From: a virus | Virus record (IMG/VR): IMGVR_UViG_3300047300_000345 | Location: 1 to 29,555 of that record | DNA: 29,555 bases | Direction: 5' to 3' (one strand) | Part shown: positions 13,654-20,793 of the stretch, piece after piece | Numbering within the stretch: the first letter of the stretch is position 1 | How the letters are laid out: each line of letters starts with the position of its first letter | The notes under the pieces: generated by a model | The model's input: the letters and a program-made list of their open reading frames with translations, nothing else | Told to the model about the DNA's origin: nothing | The model's database searches: none | Made by a program: the position numbers and the translations under genes

Positions 13654-15273
13654 ATGGCAACCCCAGTTTTAAACAATGGTATATTTCTACGGGATACCAG
13701 CTATACTACTAGCTCACACGTAGATTCTTACCACCTCTCTAACCTGCTGAAGAGTGCAGAGCCAACCGATCTCGGTCCGGTGGATCTGTGGGCTATGGCT
13801 CAAAAGGTAGAAATGCCTTTGTACCAGATGTCTAGCTTTGGAGGAAAGAATGTTATCTCTGTAGATAACAATCGTGGTGAGTACAAATGGCAGATTCCTG
13901 TAGCTCAAGACCTGCCTTACATCGTTGAAGACATTGAAACCAATAACGCTACTAAAGGTGTTGATGGTACCAACTTCAAGATTAAGCTCAACAAACGTTC
14001 TTTTGGTCATGGTGATATCATCACTTATGACAAGTACAACGGTGTGGAATTGTACATCACTGCTGATGACATCATCCCTGCAGGTGACGGTTTCATCTAC
14101 ACTGTACAGCTCGTAAACAACGACAGTACTAAATTCCTGGACAACAAGTATGTTCGTCAGGGTACCAAGATGTTCCGTAAAGGTTCTGCCCGTGGTGAAT
14201 ACGGAGAGCGTTTTTCTGACATCGGTAACGTATCAGCTGGTTTCCGTGAATTCTACAACTATGTAGGAGGAGCTGAAGCTCACGTACACTACAGCATCTC
14301 TTCTCGTGCAGATTTGATGATGAAAGGTGGTATGAAAGCTGACGGTACTGTACCTGTAATTGAGCTCTGGAGAAACTTCGGTGCCAACGACGATCCTTCT
14401 ATCACTTCTTTGGAGTCTATGGCTGCCAAGATGGGTAAGGATTATGTAAAGAAAGCTTACCAGTCTGGTCAACTTTCTCGTACTTTCTTGACCACTCTTG
14501 AAGCTGCTCACCTGACTAAGATTGCTAATGACATTGAAACCTACCTCATGTGGGGACAGGGTGGAAAGGTTAAGCAAGACGGTCCAGATGACATCCGCTT
14601 GAGTGTGGGTCTTTGGAAGCAGTTGGATAACTCTTTCAAGCGTATTTACAATAAAGGTAGTTTCAACCTGGATCTGTTCAAATCTGAGATCTTCAACTTC
14701 TTCAATGGTAAGGTGGAGTTCCAAGGACCTGATCCTAAGCGTAAGCTGATTGTACAAACCGGTATGGGTGGTATGAAGCTTGTAAACGAGGCTATTAAGA
14801 AAGAAGCAGTTAACTCTGGTTTGGTTCTTAATGCTCACGAGCTTGGAGCTGTTACCGGTAAAGGAATGGACCTCAACTTTGGTTTTGCTTACACTCAGTA
14901 CATTATCCCATTCTTGGCTAACGTACAGTTTGTTCTCAACCCTGCGTTTGACAACATTCATACTAACGACATTGAGAACCCCATCATTGATGGTTTCCCT
15001 CTGTCTTCTTACAATTTCATCATCTTTGATATCACAGACAACACTAACGACAACATCTTCTTGTTGAAGCTTAGCTGGGATAATCAACTGAAGTGGTTCT
15101 ATCAGAACGGTACCATGGACTATATGGGTCGTACTCAAGGATTCCAGTCTTCTGGAAGCTTCAACGGCTACCGTGTGTTCATGACTCAAACAATGCCTGC
15201 CATCTGGGTTAAAGACCCAACCAAGGTGTTGAAGATCGTTATGAGAAACCCTGTAACTGGTGGATCATTCTAA
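13654..15273 (+). CDS. Major capsid protein, crAss-like HK97 fold
   Basis: A 539-residue protein in the capsid position, with the length and motifs of crAss-like major capsid proteins: PTDLGPVDLWAMAQKVEMPL (about residues 37-56), GEYKWQIPVAQDLPYIVEDI (about 74-93), YGERFSDIGNVSAGFREFYN (about 179-198), and KLIVQTGMGGMKLVNEAIKK in the central part. It would form the icosahedral shell. Codon choice is visibly more uniform and G/C-richer than in the fibres (35 of 60 bases are G/C at 13741-13800), as expected for a very highly expressed gene. The ATG at 13654 is used; an ATG at 13647 is out of frame. A strong hairpin follows the stop by 5 nt. A 318-codon antisense frame here is a by-product of that codon bias. 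Confidence 0.9.
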   Translation: MATPVLNNGIFLRDTSYTTSSHVDSYHLSNLLKSAEPTDLGPVDLWAMAQKVEMPLYQMSSFGGKNVISVDNNRGEYKWQIPVAQDLPYIVEDIETNNATKGVDGTNFKIKLNKRSFGHGDIITYDKYNGVELYITADDIIPAGDGFIYTVQLVNNDSTKFLDNKYVRQGTKMFRKGSARGEYGERFSDIGNVSAGFREFYNYVGGAEAHVHYSISSRADLMMKGGMKADGTVPVIELWRNFGANDDPSITSLESMAAKMGKDYVKKAYQSGQLSRTFLTTLEAAHLTKIANDIETYLMWGQGGKVKQDGPDDIRLSVGLWKQLDNSFKRIYNKGSFNLDLFKSEIFNFFNGKVEFQGPDPKRKLIVQTGMGGMKLVNEAIKKEAVNSGLVLNAHELGAVTGKGMDLNFGFAYTQYIIPFLANVQFVLNPAFDNIHTNDIENPIIDGFPLSSYNFIIFDITDNTNDNIFLLKLSWDNQLKWFYQNGTMDYMGRTQGFQSSGSFNGYRVFMTQTMPAIWVKDPTKVLKIVMRNPVTGGSF

Positions 15274-15278
15274 CCTAT

Positions 15279-15322
15279 AGTATCAACCCCGGGGGCATTA
15301 AAATCCCCGGGGAACTGATACT
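15279..15322 (+). terminator. Strong nested hairpin after the capsid gene
   Basis: AGTATCA (15279-15285) pairs with TGATACT (15316-15322), enclosing CCCCGGGG (15287-15294) paired with CCCCGGGG (15305-15312) around an A/T-rich loop. Stability is very high, but only a weak CTTAATT follows instead of a U-tract. It may end or attenuate transcription, or protect the 3' end of the capsid mRNA from exonucleases. Confidence 0.65.
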
Positions 15323-15339
15323 CTTAATTAAGTAACAGT

Positions 15340-15488
15340 ACTCAGCAAGGATAGCTGCTACCAGTATAACTGGCTAAAACACCCTCACTAGGCTGAGTCT
15401 TTTAACCCCTCCTTGGATAGTATCCCAGGACTACCTGTTGTACGCAAACCGTATTGATCACACGGAGAGCTTGCAACTCTCAACAGGT
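15340..15488 (+). ncRNA. Multi-helix structured RNA region, no ORF
   Basis: Three consecutive structured units lie in the 238-nt gap behind the capsid gene. (1) ACTCAGC/GCTGAGT (15340-15346, 15392-15398) encloses CCAGT/ACTGG (15361-15365, 15369-15373). (2) A CCT-GGATA/TATCC-AGG hairpin at 15411-15429. (3) ACCTGTTG/CAACAGGT (15433-15440, 15481-15488) closes a three-way junction with CCGT/ACGG (15449-15452, 15462-15465) and AGAG/CTCT (15466-15469, 15477-15480, loop CTTGCAA). The last unit has the layout of a shrunken tRNA acceptor plus T arm, but the T-loop sequence is wrong for a tRNA. No convincing ORF is present. It could be a small RNA, a leader element for the next gene, or decayed tRNA genes. 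Confidence 0.45.
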
Positions 15489-15511
15489 TCTATTTTTCAA
15501 AAACCAACAAC

Positions 15512-16528
15512 ATGAGTACAGTAACAATGGTGGAGAAATACCCCCAGAACAAAAGGTCTTCTATTGCTATACGTCCCTTTTTTGATCCAATGGTTGATAA
15601 TATGGGACTACAGAAATACGGACTAAGTCTTTTTGACGGAGCGTTTCATGAAGAGAGTATAGCTTGTTTAGACATTAACGGTATCAGAAGATACATCACA
15701 GGTCTTAACGAGTTTGCACCGGAAGTAAAAGCTCTTCCTCTTGACGAGCAGGAAGCTAAGATTAAACAGATTCGTGTAGTGGTTTCTCAGCTTGAGAAAG
15801 AACTGGCCGCTAATGTAATCAACCCGGATGACAGTGATTTTTGGAATAAAGTGAAGCTTCTAAGACCAGATAATAATGACTTCTGGGATAAGGTTAAGAT
15901 AAGATGTGGTAATGAACCTCTCTACCTGGAACCTGAAAAAGATCCTTACGATCTGATTAGACTGTACGCTATAGAGGCTGGTGGTTTTAGTATCGTAGCA
16001 AAGTCTTTAGAAGAAGCCAGACGTCTGCCTGTACCTCCTAAGTTCTACTTAGATAAACTGGAAGAAACTGCTTCTGTACAGACTGAAGTGAAGAAACTCC
16101 GTAACAAAGCTTTGGCTGAACTACAGAAGTTGTTTGACAAGAATCAGAATAAACTGATGTACGTAGCCAAAGTGCTAGATCCTAACAGTGCTCAGTATAA
16201 GAAAACCACTCCTAATGATATCATCTATGACAACATGGATAAGTATATCAACGGAGACCTGGTAGAAAAAGACAAACGTAAAACTGCTCAGAGGTTTTTG
16301 GATGCTGCCAATCTTGATATGGAAAGTCTGAAAATTCGTGCTATTATAAAGGACGCTAACTACTTTAAGTTCATTGCTCCTAAAGCTGACGGGTTTATTT
16401 ACCATATGAAGACCAGTACGATGATGGGAAGAACTGCAACAGATGCTGCTGAGTTTTTAAAAAATCCGCTGAACGAGGAGATCTTAATTGATCTTACTAA
16501 GGCTACGGAAAAATACTGGAATCAATAA
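15512..16528 (+). CDS. Conserved structural protein downstream of capsid (338 aa)
   Basis: Predicted virion or head-completion protein, by position (directly downstream of the capsid gene in crAss-like genomes) and length. It is mixed helical and soluble: RPFFDPMVDNMGLQKYGLSL near the N-terminus, EEQEAKIKQ-type helices at 75-95, a long helix EVKKLRNKALAELQKLFDKN near 192-211, and C-terminal YHMKTSTMMGRTATDAAEFL. Residues about 105-135 contain a short tandem duplication, PDDSDFWNKVKLLR followed at once by PDNNDFWDKVKIRC. The ATG has an A-rich leader (CAAAAACCAACAAC), and the structured RNA region lies immediately upstream. It ends with its own terminator at 16536. The exact role is not readable from the sequence. 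Confidence 0.7.
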   Translation: MSTVTMVEKYPQNKRSSIAIRPFFDPMVDNMGLQKYGLSLFDGAFHEESIACLDINGIRRYITGLNEFAPEVKALPLDEQEAKIKQIRVVVSQLEKELAANVINPDDSDFWNKVKLLRPDNNDFWDKVKIRCGNEPLYLEPEKDPYDLIRLYAIEAGGFSIVAKSLEEARRLPVPPKFYLDKLEETASVQTEVKKLRNKALAELQKLFDKNQNKLMYVAKVLDPNSAQYKKTTPNDIIYDNMDKYINGDLVEKDKRKTAQRFLDAANLDMESLKIRAIIKDANYFKFIAPKADGFIYHMKTSTMMGRTATDAAEFLKNPLNEEILIDLTKATEKYWNQ

Positions 16529-16535
16529 AAACAGT

Positions 16536-16561
16536 ACCCGGGGTATAGTTTTTAACCGGGT
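16536..16561 (+). terminator. Rho-independent-type terminator
   Basis: ACCCGG (16536-16541) pairs perfectly with CCGGGT (16556-16561) across a 14-nt loop, followed by CTTTATATAA. It sits 8 nt after the stop of the 338-residue gene and 14 nt before the next ATG. The short stem suggests partial read-through. Confidence 0.65.
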
Positions 16562-16574
16562 CTTTATATAACCT

Positions 16575-17279
16575 ATGACAAACGCTCTTCTACAGATCAA
16601 GATTAAACAGCGGTTAAACAAACTTGCCAGCCTTGATTATGACAACATAGAGTGTTGGCAGATACAGGAGGCTTTTAATAAAGCCCAGCTTGAATGGGTA
16701 AGAAGGCAGGTGTATGGGATGAACCTCCGTAAAGAAGGAGCAGAACAAAGTACAGGTCTTATAGATGATTTACGTGTACTGTTAAAAACAGCTCATACAC
16801 AAAATCCTGAAGATAAAAAGCTCTATGCTGTTGCATCTCTCCCGGCTGATTATCTATACTATACAAGGATAGATGTACTGGCTAACTCAGACTGTTGTCC
16901 TGATAAACGCAGGATGACAGTGTACGAAGTAGAAGAAGCCAATATAGCTCAGATACTAAACTCTGACCAGAAGAACCCAAACTTTGAGTGGGCTGAAACA
17001 GTAAGTACACTGGTAGGAGATAAGTTAAGAGTGTATACAGAAGGTAAGTTTTCTATAACAGACATTTATTTGATATATTATAGTAGGCCGGTTGATATAA
17101 AGTTTCAGGGCTGTATTGATCCTTCTACAGGATCAGTGATTAAACAAGACGTCACTTGTATTTTCAAAGATGACATTGTAGAAATCCTAGCTGATGAAAC
17201 AGCAGCTATTCTTGCCGGAGACATAGAGAGTATGAACCAGTATCCGAGAGAAACTCAAAACTCACAAAGAAATAGTTAA
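16575..17279 (+). CDS. Head-to-tail connector/ring-type protein (234 aa)
   Basis: Probable component of the neck, comparable to ring or adaptor proteins that sit under the portal in crAss-like virions. The N-terminal half is helical (LLQIKIKQRLNKLASLDYDN, then CWQIQEAFNKAQLEWVRRQV), and the second half is strand-rich (VSTLVGDKLRVYTEGKFSIT, IYLIYYSRPVDIKF), ending in a helix (DDIVEILADETAAILAGDIE). That helix-barrel-helix order resembles gp6-like head-tail connectors (adaptor family). It precedes the DUF5856 gene by 2 nt, so both are likely on one message. Assignment rests on fold pattern and position, not on a signature motif. Confidence 0.65.
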   Translation: MTNALLQIKIKQRLNKLASLDYDNIECWQIQEAFNKAQLEWVRRQVYGMNLRKEGAEQSTGLIDDLRVLLKTAHTQNPEDKKLYAVASLPADYLYYTRIDVLANSDCCPDKRRMTVYEVEEANIAQILNSDQKNPNFEWAETVSTLVGDKLRVYTEGKFSITDIYLIYYSRPVDIKFQGCIDPSTGSVIKQDVTCIFKDDIVEILADETAAILAGDIESMNQYPRETQNSQRNS

Positions 17280-17281
17280 CT

Positions 17282-17713
17282 ATGGCACTAACTAAAATAC
17301 CTAGACCAGGTTCTTATTCTGCAGCCGGTGGATCTCTGGAATCTAAAACAGCTGCTTGTGTAGAAGAACTAATGAACGCTAGGAACTCATTTCATAAACT
17401 ACACTTACGTGTAACAGGACTTGGTTCTTTTGCATCTCATAAAGCTCTTAATGAACTTTATGATGCTCTCCCAGATCATGCTGATGACCTGGCAGAAAAC
17501 TTCCAGGGAGCCGCTGAAAAGATCTTGGACTATCCTGAAAAAGCAGCCAGAAGGCTTGGATCCGTAGATGAAGCTCTTTCTTATCTCAGAGAAATGAAAG
17601 AAATGGTCACCGGATTACAGAGTGAGATGCCTTACTCAGAGATAGTTAATGACCTGGACAATGTTAAGTCAACGATCAACGGTATTAAGTATAAACTGTT
17701 GTTCTTAAAATAA
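17282..17713 (+). CDS. DUF5856-type protein with ferritin/Dps-like helical bundle (143 aa)
   Basis: The central part reads like the first two helices of a Dps/ferritin-like four-helix bundle: FHKLHLRVTGLGSFASHKAL (about residues 37-56), NELYDALPDHADDLAENFQG (57-76), then YLREMKEMVTGLQSE and DLDNVKSTINGIKYKLLFLK for helices three and four. I recognise this as the DUF5856 family found next to structural genes in Bacteroidota phages. His and Asp/Glu residues sit where Dps keeps metal ligands (LHLRVTGLGSFASH, HADDLAE), but iron binding is unproven. The N-terminal 20 residues are Gly/Ser-rich and flexible. Its place between connector and structural genes suggests a virion-associated or DNA-protecting role. 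Confidence 0.7.
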   Translation: MALTKIPRPGSYSAAGGSLESKTAACVEELMNARNSFHKLHLRVTGLGSFASHKALNELYDALPDHADDLAENFQGAAEKILDYPEKAARRLGSVDEALSYLREMKEMVTGLQSEMPYSEIVNDLDNVKSTINGIKYKLLFLK

Positions 17714-17748
17714 TTTATTTTTTTTTCTAACCCTTAATTTTTAATGTT
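17714..17748 (+). promoter_or_regulatory. T-rich leader shared with the capsid gene
   Basis: TTTATTTTTTTTTCTAACCC then TTAATTTTTAATGTT precedes the ATG at 17749. It matches the capsid-gene leader (13617-13653) in the ordered elements T8-9, C, TAACCC and TTAA. The downstream genes are otherwise unrelated. Confidence 0.35.
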
Positions 17749-19308
17749 ATGTTTCTTCCCAATGCATTTAAGAAGAGTTTCCTCCTGTCGTCTACTACTG
17801 TAGCGACTAGTGGTCTCACTTCTGCACTATCTGCAGGCCAGGTGGGTATGTTTGCCCCTGGTACTTTTACTGGTACTACCAACAATAACTCTACCCTGGG
17901 TATTGTTTCTGCCGGTGTTAAACCTTTCGTAGTAGTCGGTGGTTCTTATTTTACTTCCGACAAAATTGGACCCGTTCATGGTGGTTACAAAGAGACTTGG
18001 AAATCCAAGGTTGTAAACCCCAGGTTCATTAGCCGCGTAATGGTGATCAAAGCTAAGAGTCCGGTTAACCAGGTTGTAAGAGTTAATGCCAACGCTAACG
18101 TTGCTGTTAACCAAACTTACCGTCTCCGTCTGGACATCAAAGGTTCTCCTGCTCTGAGGTTCTTGAACCACCAGTTGTATCGTACAGTTGACGCTTCTAG
18201 TGGTCTTGTAGGTACTGACACTACTAAAGTATGGAGAGATCCTATTTCTGTCCTTTTAGGATGGAAAGAGCAAGTTAACTCTAATCCTTTTCTTAGTCAG
18301 TTTGTTCAAGCTCGTGTGTATAAGCACGTAGTGAGTACTGCTGCAACTGCAATTGGTGTAGCTGCAACTACTACTCAGGTGACTATCACTGTTACTAATA
18401 CTAACATGGCGGTTGGTCAGAAAGTAGTTGGTGTTGGTATCCCTGCTAACTCATTCATCAGTTCTTTGGTTTCTACTACCGGTATCGTGGTAAAATATCC
18501 TACACAGGCTGTTGCACCTACAATTTCTGGTACTGTAACTGTAAGGGCTTTTACTGACATCTACTCTGCTAATGAAGTAGCTGCTTTTTCTGGAACCAAT
18601 GCTTACCTGAGTATTTATATTCCTGGTACTACTATTCCAACAGGTCTTGCTGCTAACCCTACAGCTTACGATCCTACTGGAAGTGATGCTACTGCTATAG
18701 GTAGTCAATCTACTGCAGGACAAGAGTCTCACATTGAATTTACTATGGCTTATGTTGATACCACCTTTGGTAATGCAACATTTACTCCCATGGATAAATA
18801 TGATCTGGAGCCTTTGTACGCATATGCTTCTGTAGTTGACGAACTGAATAACACCAACTTCTCAACCTCATTTGCTCAGAACACTACCGCTGTATCGTCT
18901 ACCAATCCGTATCTTTCTAGCCACGGTATTGAAATGCAAACTCCTGTACAAACTTCCGGTTCTGGAGAAACTGTTCTTCGTGATCTGATTCTTGCTAACC
19001 GTTATCTTCAGAATGCTTATCCTGATAGCTCTCGTGTAGAAAGCTTTAGGATGAGGGAGATTGAAGCTGATCCTATGCTTGCTAGTGTAACCAGAAGTTC
19101 TCTCTATGACCAACTTATTGTTGTTCATAATGTTCCACGCTGGAATAACCCTAACAGCATGTTTGACAACGATCAGTATATCCTCCAGTTCTTCTGTGCT
19201 GCCGGATCTACTCTTGATAGCACTACAACTAACAACATTGCTAAATACTTTGTTGATGCTGCTGTAGCTGCTCAAGGTGCAAACTCTGTAGTTCTGGAAC
19301 TCTACTAA
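17749..19308 (+). CDS. Large structural protein with inserted beta domain (519 aa)
   Basis: An abundant-looking virion protein. It shares a leader type with the capsid gene, has similarly biased codons and is followed by the strongest terminator of the window. The N- and C-terminal parts form one body (GYKETWKSKVVNPRFISRVM near residues 79-98; VLRDLILANRYLQNAYPD, PRWNNPNSMFDNDQYILQFF near the end), with repeated Ala/Val strands such as VVRVNANANVAVNQTYRLRL. Residues about 204-267 look like an inserted Ig-like or decoration domain (TTTQVTITVTNTNMAVGQKV, GIPANSFISSLVSTTGIVVK), a module found in many phage structural proteins. It may be a crAss-like tail, sheath-like or head-surface component; the exact part cannot be decided. 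Confidence 0.7.
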   Translation: MFLPNAFKKSFLLSSTTVATSGLTSALSAGQVGMFAPGTFTGTTNNNSTLGIVSAGVKPFVVVGGSYFTSDKIGPVHGGYKETWKSKVVNPRFISRVMVIKAKSPVNQVVRVNANANVAVNQTYRLRLDIKGSPALRFLNHQLYRTVDASSGLVGTDTTKVWRDPISVLLGWKEQVNSNPFLSQFVQARVYKHVVSTAATAIGVAATTTQVTITVTNTNMAVGQKVVGVGIPANSFISSLVSTTGIVVKYPTQAVAPTISGTVTVRAFTDIYSANEVAAFSGTNAYLSIYIPGTTIPTGLAANPTAYDPTGSDATAIGSQSTAGQESHIEFTMAYVDTTFGNATFTPMDKYDLEPLYAYASVVDELNNTNFSTSFAQNTTAVSSTNPYLSSHGIEMQTPVQTSGSGETVLRDLILANRYLQNAYPDSSRVESFRMREIEADPMLASVTRSSLYDQLIVVHNVPRWNNPNSMFDNDQYILQFFCAAGSTLDSTTTNNIAKYFVDAAVAAQGANSVVLELY

Positions 19309-19331
19309 TTAGTAGAATAATCTTTAAAACC

Positions 19332-19365
19332 GGGAGGTGGACAACTCAGTCCATCTCCCTTTTTT
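19332..19365 (+). terminator. Strong Rho-independent terminator
   Basis: GGGAGGTGGAC (19332-19342) pairs with GTCCATCTCCC (19349-19359) over 11 positions with a single G-T wobble, loop AACTCA, followed directly by TTTTTT (19360-19365) and more T-rich sequence. It is the clearest terminator in the window and separates the 519-residue structural gene from the tail-hub block. Confidence 0.9.
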
Positions 19366-19391
19366 GTTTTTGGAGAAGTAGTAAAAAAAAG

Positions 19392-19405
19392 GTATATTAT
19401 TATTG
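19392..19405 (+). promoter_or_regulatory. Candidate late promoter motif (copy 2)
   Basis: GTATATTATTATTG matches 13 of 14 bases of the copy at 12273-12286. It lies 27 nt after the end of a strong terminator and ends 44 nt before the next ATG, exactly where a new transcript is needed. TATTATTG within it is one base from the Bacteroidota -7 consensus TAnnTTTG. Confidence 0.55.
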
Positions 19406-19449
19406 AGAACCTCTACATTATTCCAATCTAACTCATACAAGTTTAATAT

Positions 19450-19992
19450 ATGGCCAGTAAACATCAATTAAGTTTAGAAGTCCTGGACACTAACAACACC
19501 AAGGTGTTTAGGGTTGCTGATACAAGTATGTACAGTGACGACTTGCCTATTGACTGCGGCCTGTTACAGATTACTTCTCCCGGCTTTAACCAGCCTGTAA
19601 ATATAGACGTTCAAAAAGGTTTTAATCTCGTGTTGAACGGCTGCACGCTGGGTATACAACTTACGGGTTGTTCACAAGCCGAGGTGTTACCGGACGGTAT
19701 TTACACTATTCGTTTTTCTGTAGCTCCTAATAGTTCTGTGTATACAGAATATCAGCATCTAAGAATTACCCAAACTACCAATCTCTATTTTAGAGAATTA
19801 TGTAAGCTAGACCTAGCTGCCTGTGAGCCTGATGCTGATGTAAAGGAAAGCCTTAATGAGCTTAACATGATTAAGAACTTTATTGATGCTGCTAAAGCCA
19901 AAGTGGAATACTGTCATGATCCTGCCGCGGGTATGGATCTGTTAGTCTATGCACAGAAAAGGCTGATGAAGTATTTAGATAGTTGTAGTTAA
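19450..19992 (+). CDS. Ring/tail-hub-type structural protein (180 aa)
   Basis: First gene after the terminator and candidate promoter. The first two thirds are strand-rich (LSLEVLDTNNTKVFRVADTS, VNIDVQKGFNLVLNGCTLGI, GIYTIRFSVAPNSSVYTEYQ), like an Ig-type or jelly-roll barrel. The last third is helical (ESLNELNMIKNFIDAAKAKV, LLVYAQKRLMKYLDSC). Seven cysteines are spread along the chain. This barrel-plus-helix protein in front of a zinc-ribbon mini-gene and a second hub-type gene is an arrangement I associate with the ring or tail proteins of crAss-like phages. Role inferred from context; no catalytic features. Confidence 0.65.
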   Translation: MASKHQLSLEVLDTNNTKVFRVADTSMYSDDLPIDCGLLQITSPGFNQPVNIDVQKGFNLVLNGCTLGIQLTGCSQAEVLPDGIYTIRFSVAPNSSVYTEYQHLRITQTTNLYFRELCKLDLAACEPDADVKESLNELNMIKNFIDAAKAKVEYCHDPAAGMDLLVYAQKRLMKYLDSCS

Positions 19993-20012
19993 CTTTTTAA
20001 AAAACCAAACAT

Positions 20013-20159
20013 ATGAACTCTTGTCCTAATTGCGGAAACCCTCTTTCTTGCAGCTGTCAACTTAGAACAGCTTCTGACGGAAAACAAGTATGTACTAATT
20101 GTGCAGCTTTTTATGAACAACAACTGGTGCAGCAACAGACGCAAGCTCCCGGTAATTAA
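20013..20159 (+). CDS. Zinc-ribbon mini-protein (48 aa)
   Basis: A complete 48-residue frame filling the gap between two tail-hub genes. It has CPNCGNPLSCSCQ (CxxC plus CxC) in the first 16 residues and CTNC at about residues 27-30, followed by a Q-rich helical tail. The two CxxC pairs form a classical zinc ribbon. The ATG has an A-rich leader (TTTTTAAAAAACCAAAC), like other genuine starts here, and the stop lies 26 nt before the next gene. Very similar tiny Cys-ribbon proteins recur in Bacteroidota phages. Possible roles are a structural adaptor or a transcription factor; the sequence alone does not say. Confidence 0.8.
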   Translation: MNSCPNCGNPLSCSCQLRTASDGKQVCTNCAAFYEQQLVQQQTQAPGN

Positions 20160-20185
20160 CTTTTTGCGTCATAGTCCGTACACCT

Positions 20186-20791
20186 ATGAGAAACCTTGTA
20201 TCTGCTAAAATAGAACACTATAAAGTGTTTGCCAACGCTGTTGAACAGTTGTTCAAAAGCGTCCGGTATGGTATTACGTCTTGTAAACGTAAAACTTCTT
20301 TAGACTGGGCTATCATGCGGAAACGTATAGTAGACTGGCAGATTAATGAGGATGACGCTGCTCTTACAGATGTTTCTATACAATACACTACATGGTTGCC
20401 GGTTACTTATGAGGTGAACACTTCAGGGTCTATTGGCTCTTCTACTTCTTCAACATCATCTTCTGCAGCAGGTGTAAGCCTCGGTTATAACTACCCAGGA
20501 GGTACAGAAAATATTATAGACGTGAACGCAGGTGGATGTATCACCAGGATTAATCTTAATCCTACGGTGAATATTAATAATACTAGTACAGGATCTACAT
20601 CCCAGTTTGTGTACGAGCAATTAACTGCTGCTACTACTTGGACTATTAACCACGGTCTTGGTTTCAGACCTAATGTATACACTATAGACAATGCCGGTGT
20701 AAACATTATAGGTAATATAGATAGTTCTACATTGACTACTATGGTCATCAGCTTTAGCAAACCTGTTTCTGGATTCGCTTATCTGTCTTAA
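20186..20791 (+). CDS. Tail-hub protein with C-terminal fibre-like beta domain (201 aa)
   Basis: Two parts. Residues 1-75 are helical then strand-rich (HYKVFANAVEQLFKSVRYGI, DWAIMRKRIVDWQINEDDAA), the type of small hub or adaptor protein found before fibres. After a Ser/Thr-rich linker (about 80-95, GSIGSSTSSTSSSAAG), the C-terminal domain has ATTWTINHGLGFRPNVYTID and MVISFSKPVSGFAYLS, a module widely present at the ends of phage fibre and baseplate proteins. The composition suggests an adaptor joining the tail tip to the fibres encoded next, 2 nt downstream. The domain naming is from pattern memory; the adaptor role is inferred. Confidence 0.65.
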   Translation: MRNLVSAKIEHYKVFANAVEQLFKSVRYGITSCKRKTSLDWAIMRKRIVDWQINEDDAALTDVSIQYTTWLPVTYEVNTSGSIGSSTSSTSSSAAGVSLGYNYPGGTENIIDVNAGGCITRINLNPTVNINNTSTGSTSQFVYEQLTAATTWTINHGLGFRPNVYTIDNAGVNIIGNIDSSTLTTMVISFSKPVSGFAYLS

Positions 20792-20793
20792 CT

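Noticed and set aside
14233-15189. A 318-codon open frame antisense to the major capsid gene
   Set aside because: It arises from the strong codon bias of the capsid gene; the translation is low-complexity-like, has no start context and matches no recognised family, while the plus-strand gene is certain.
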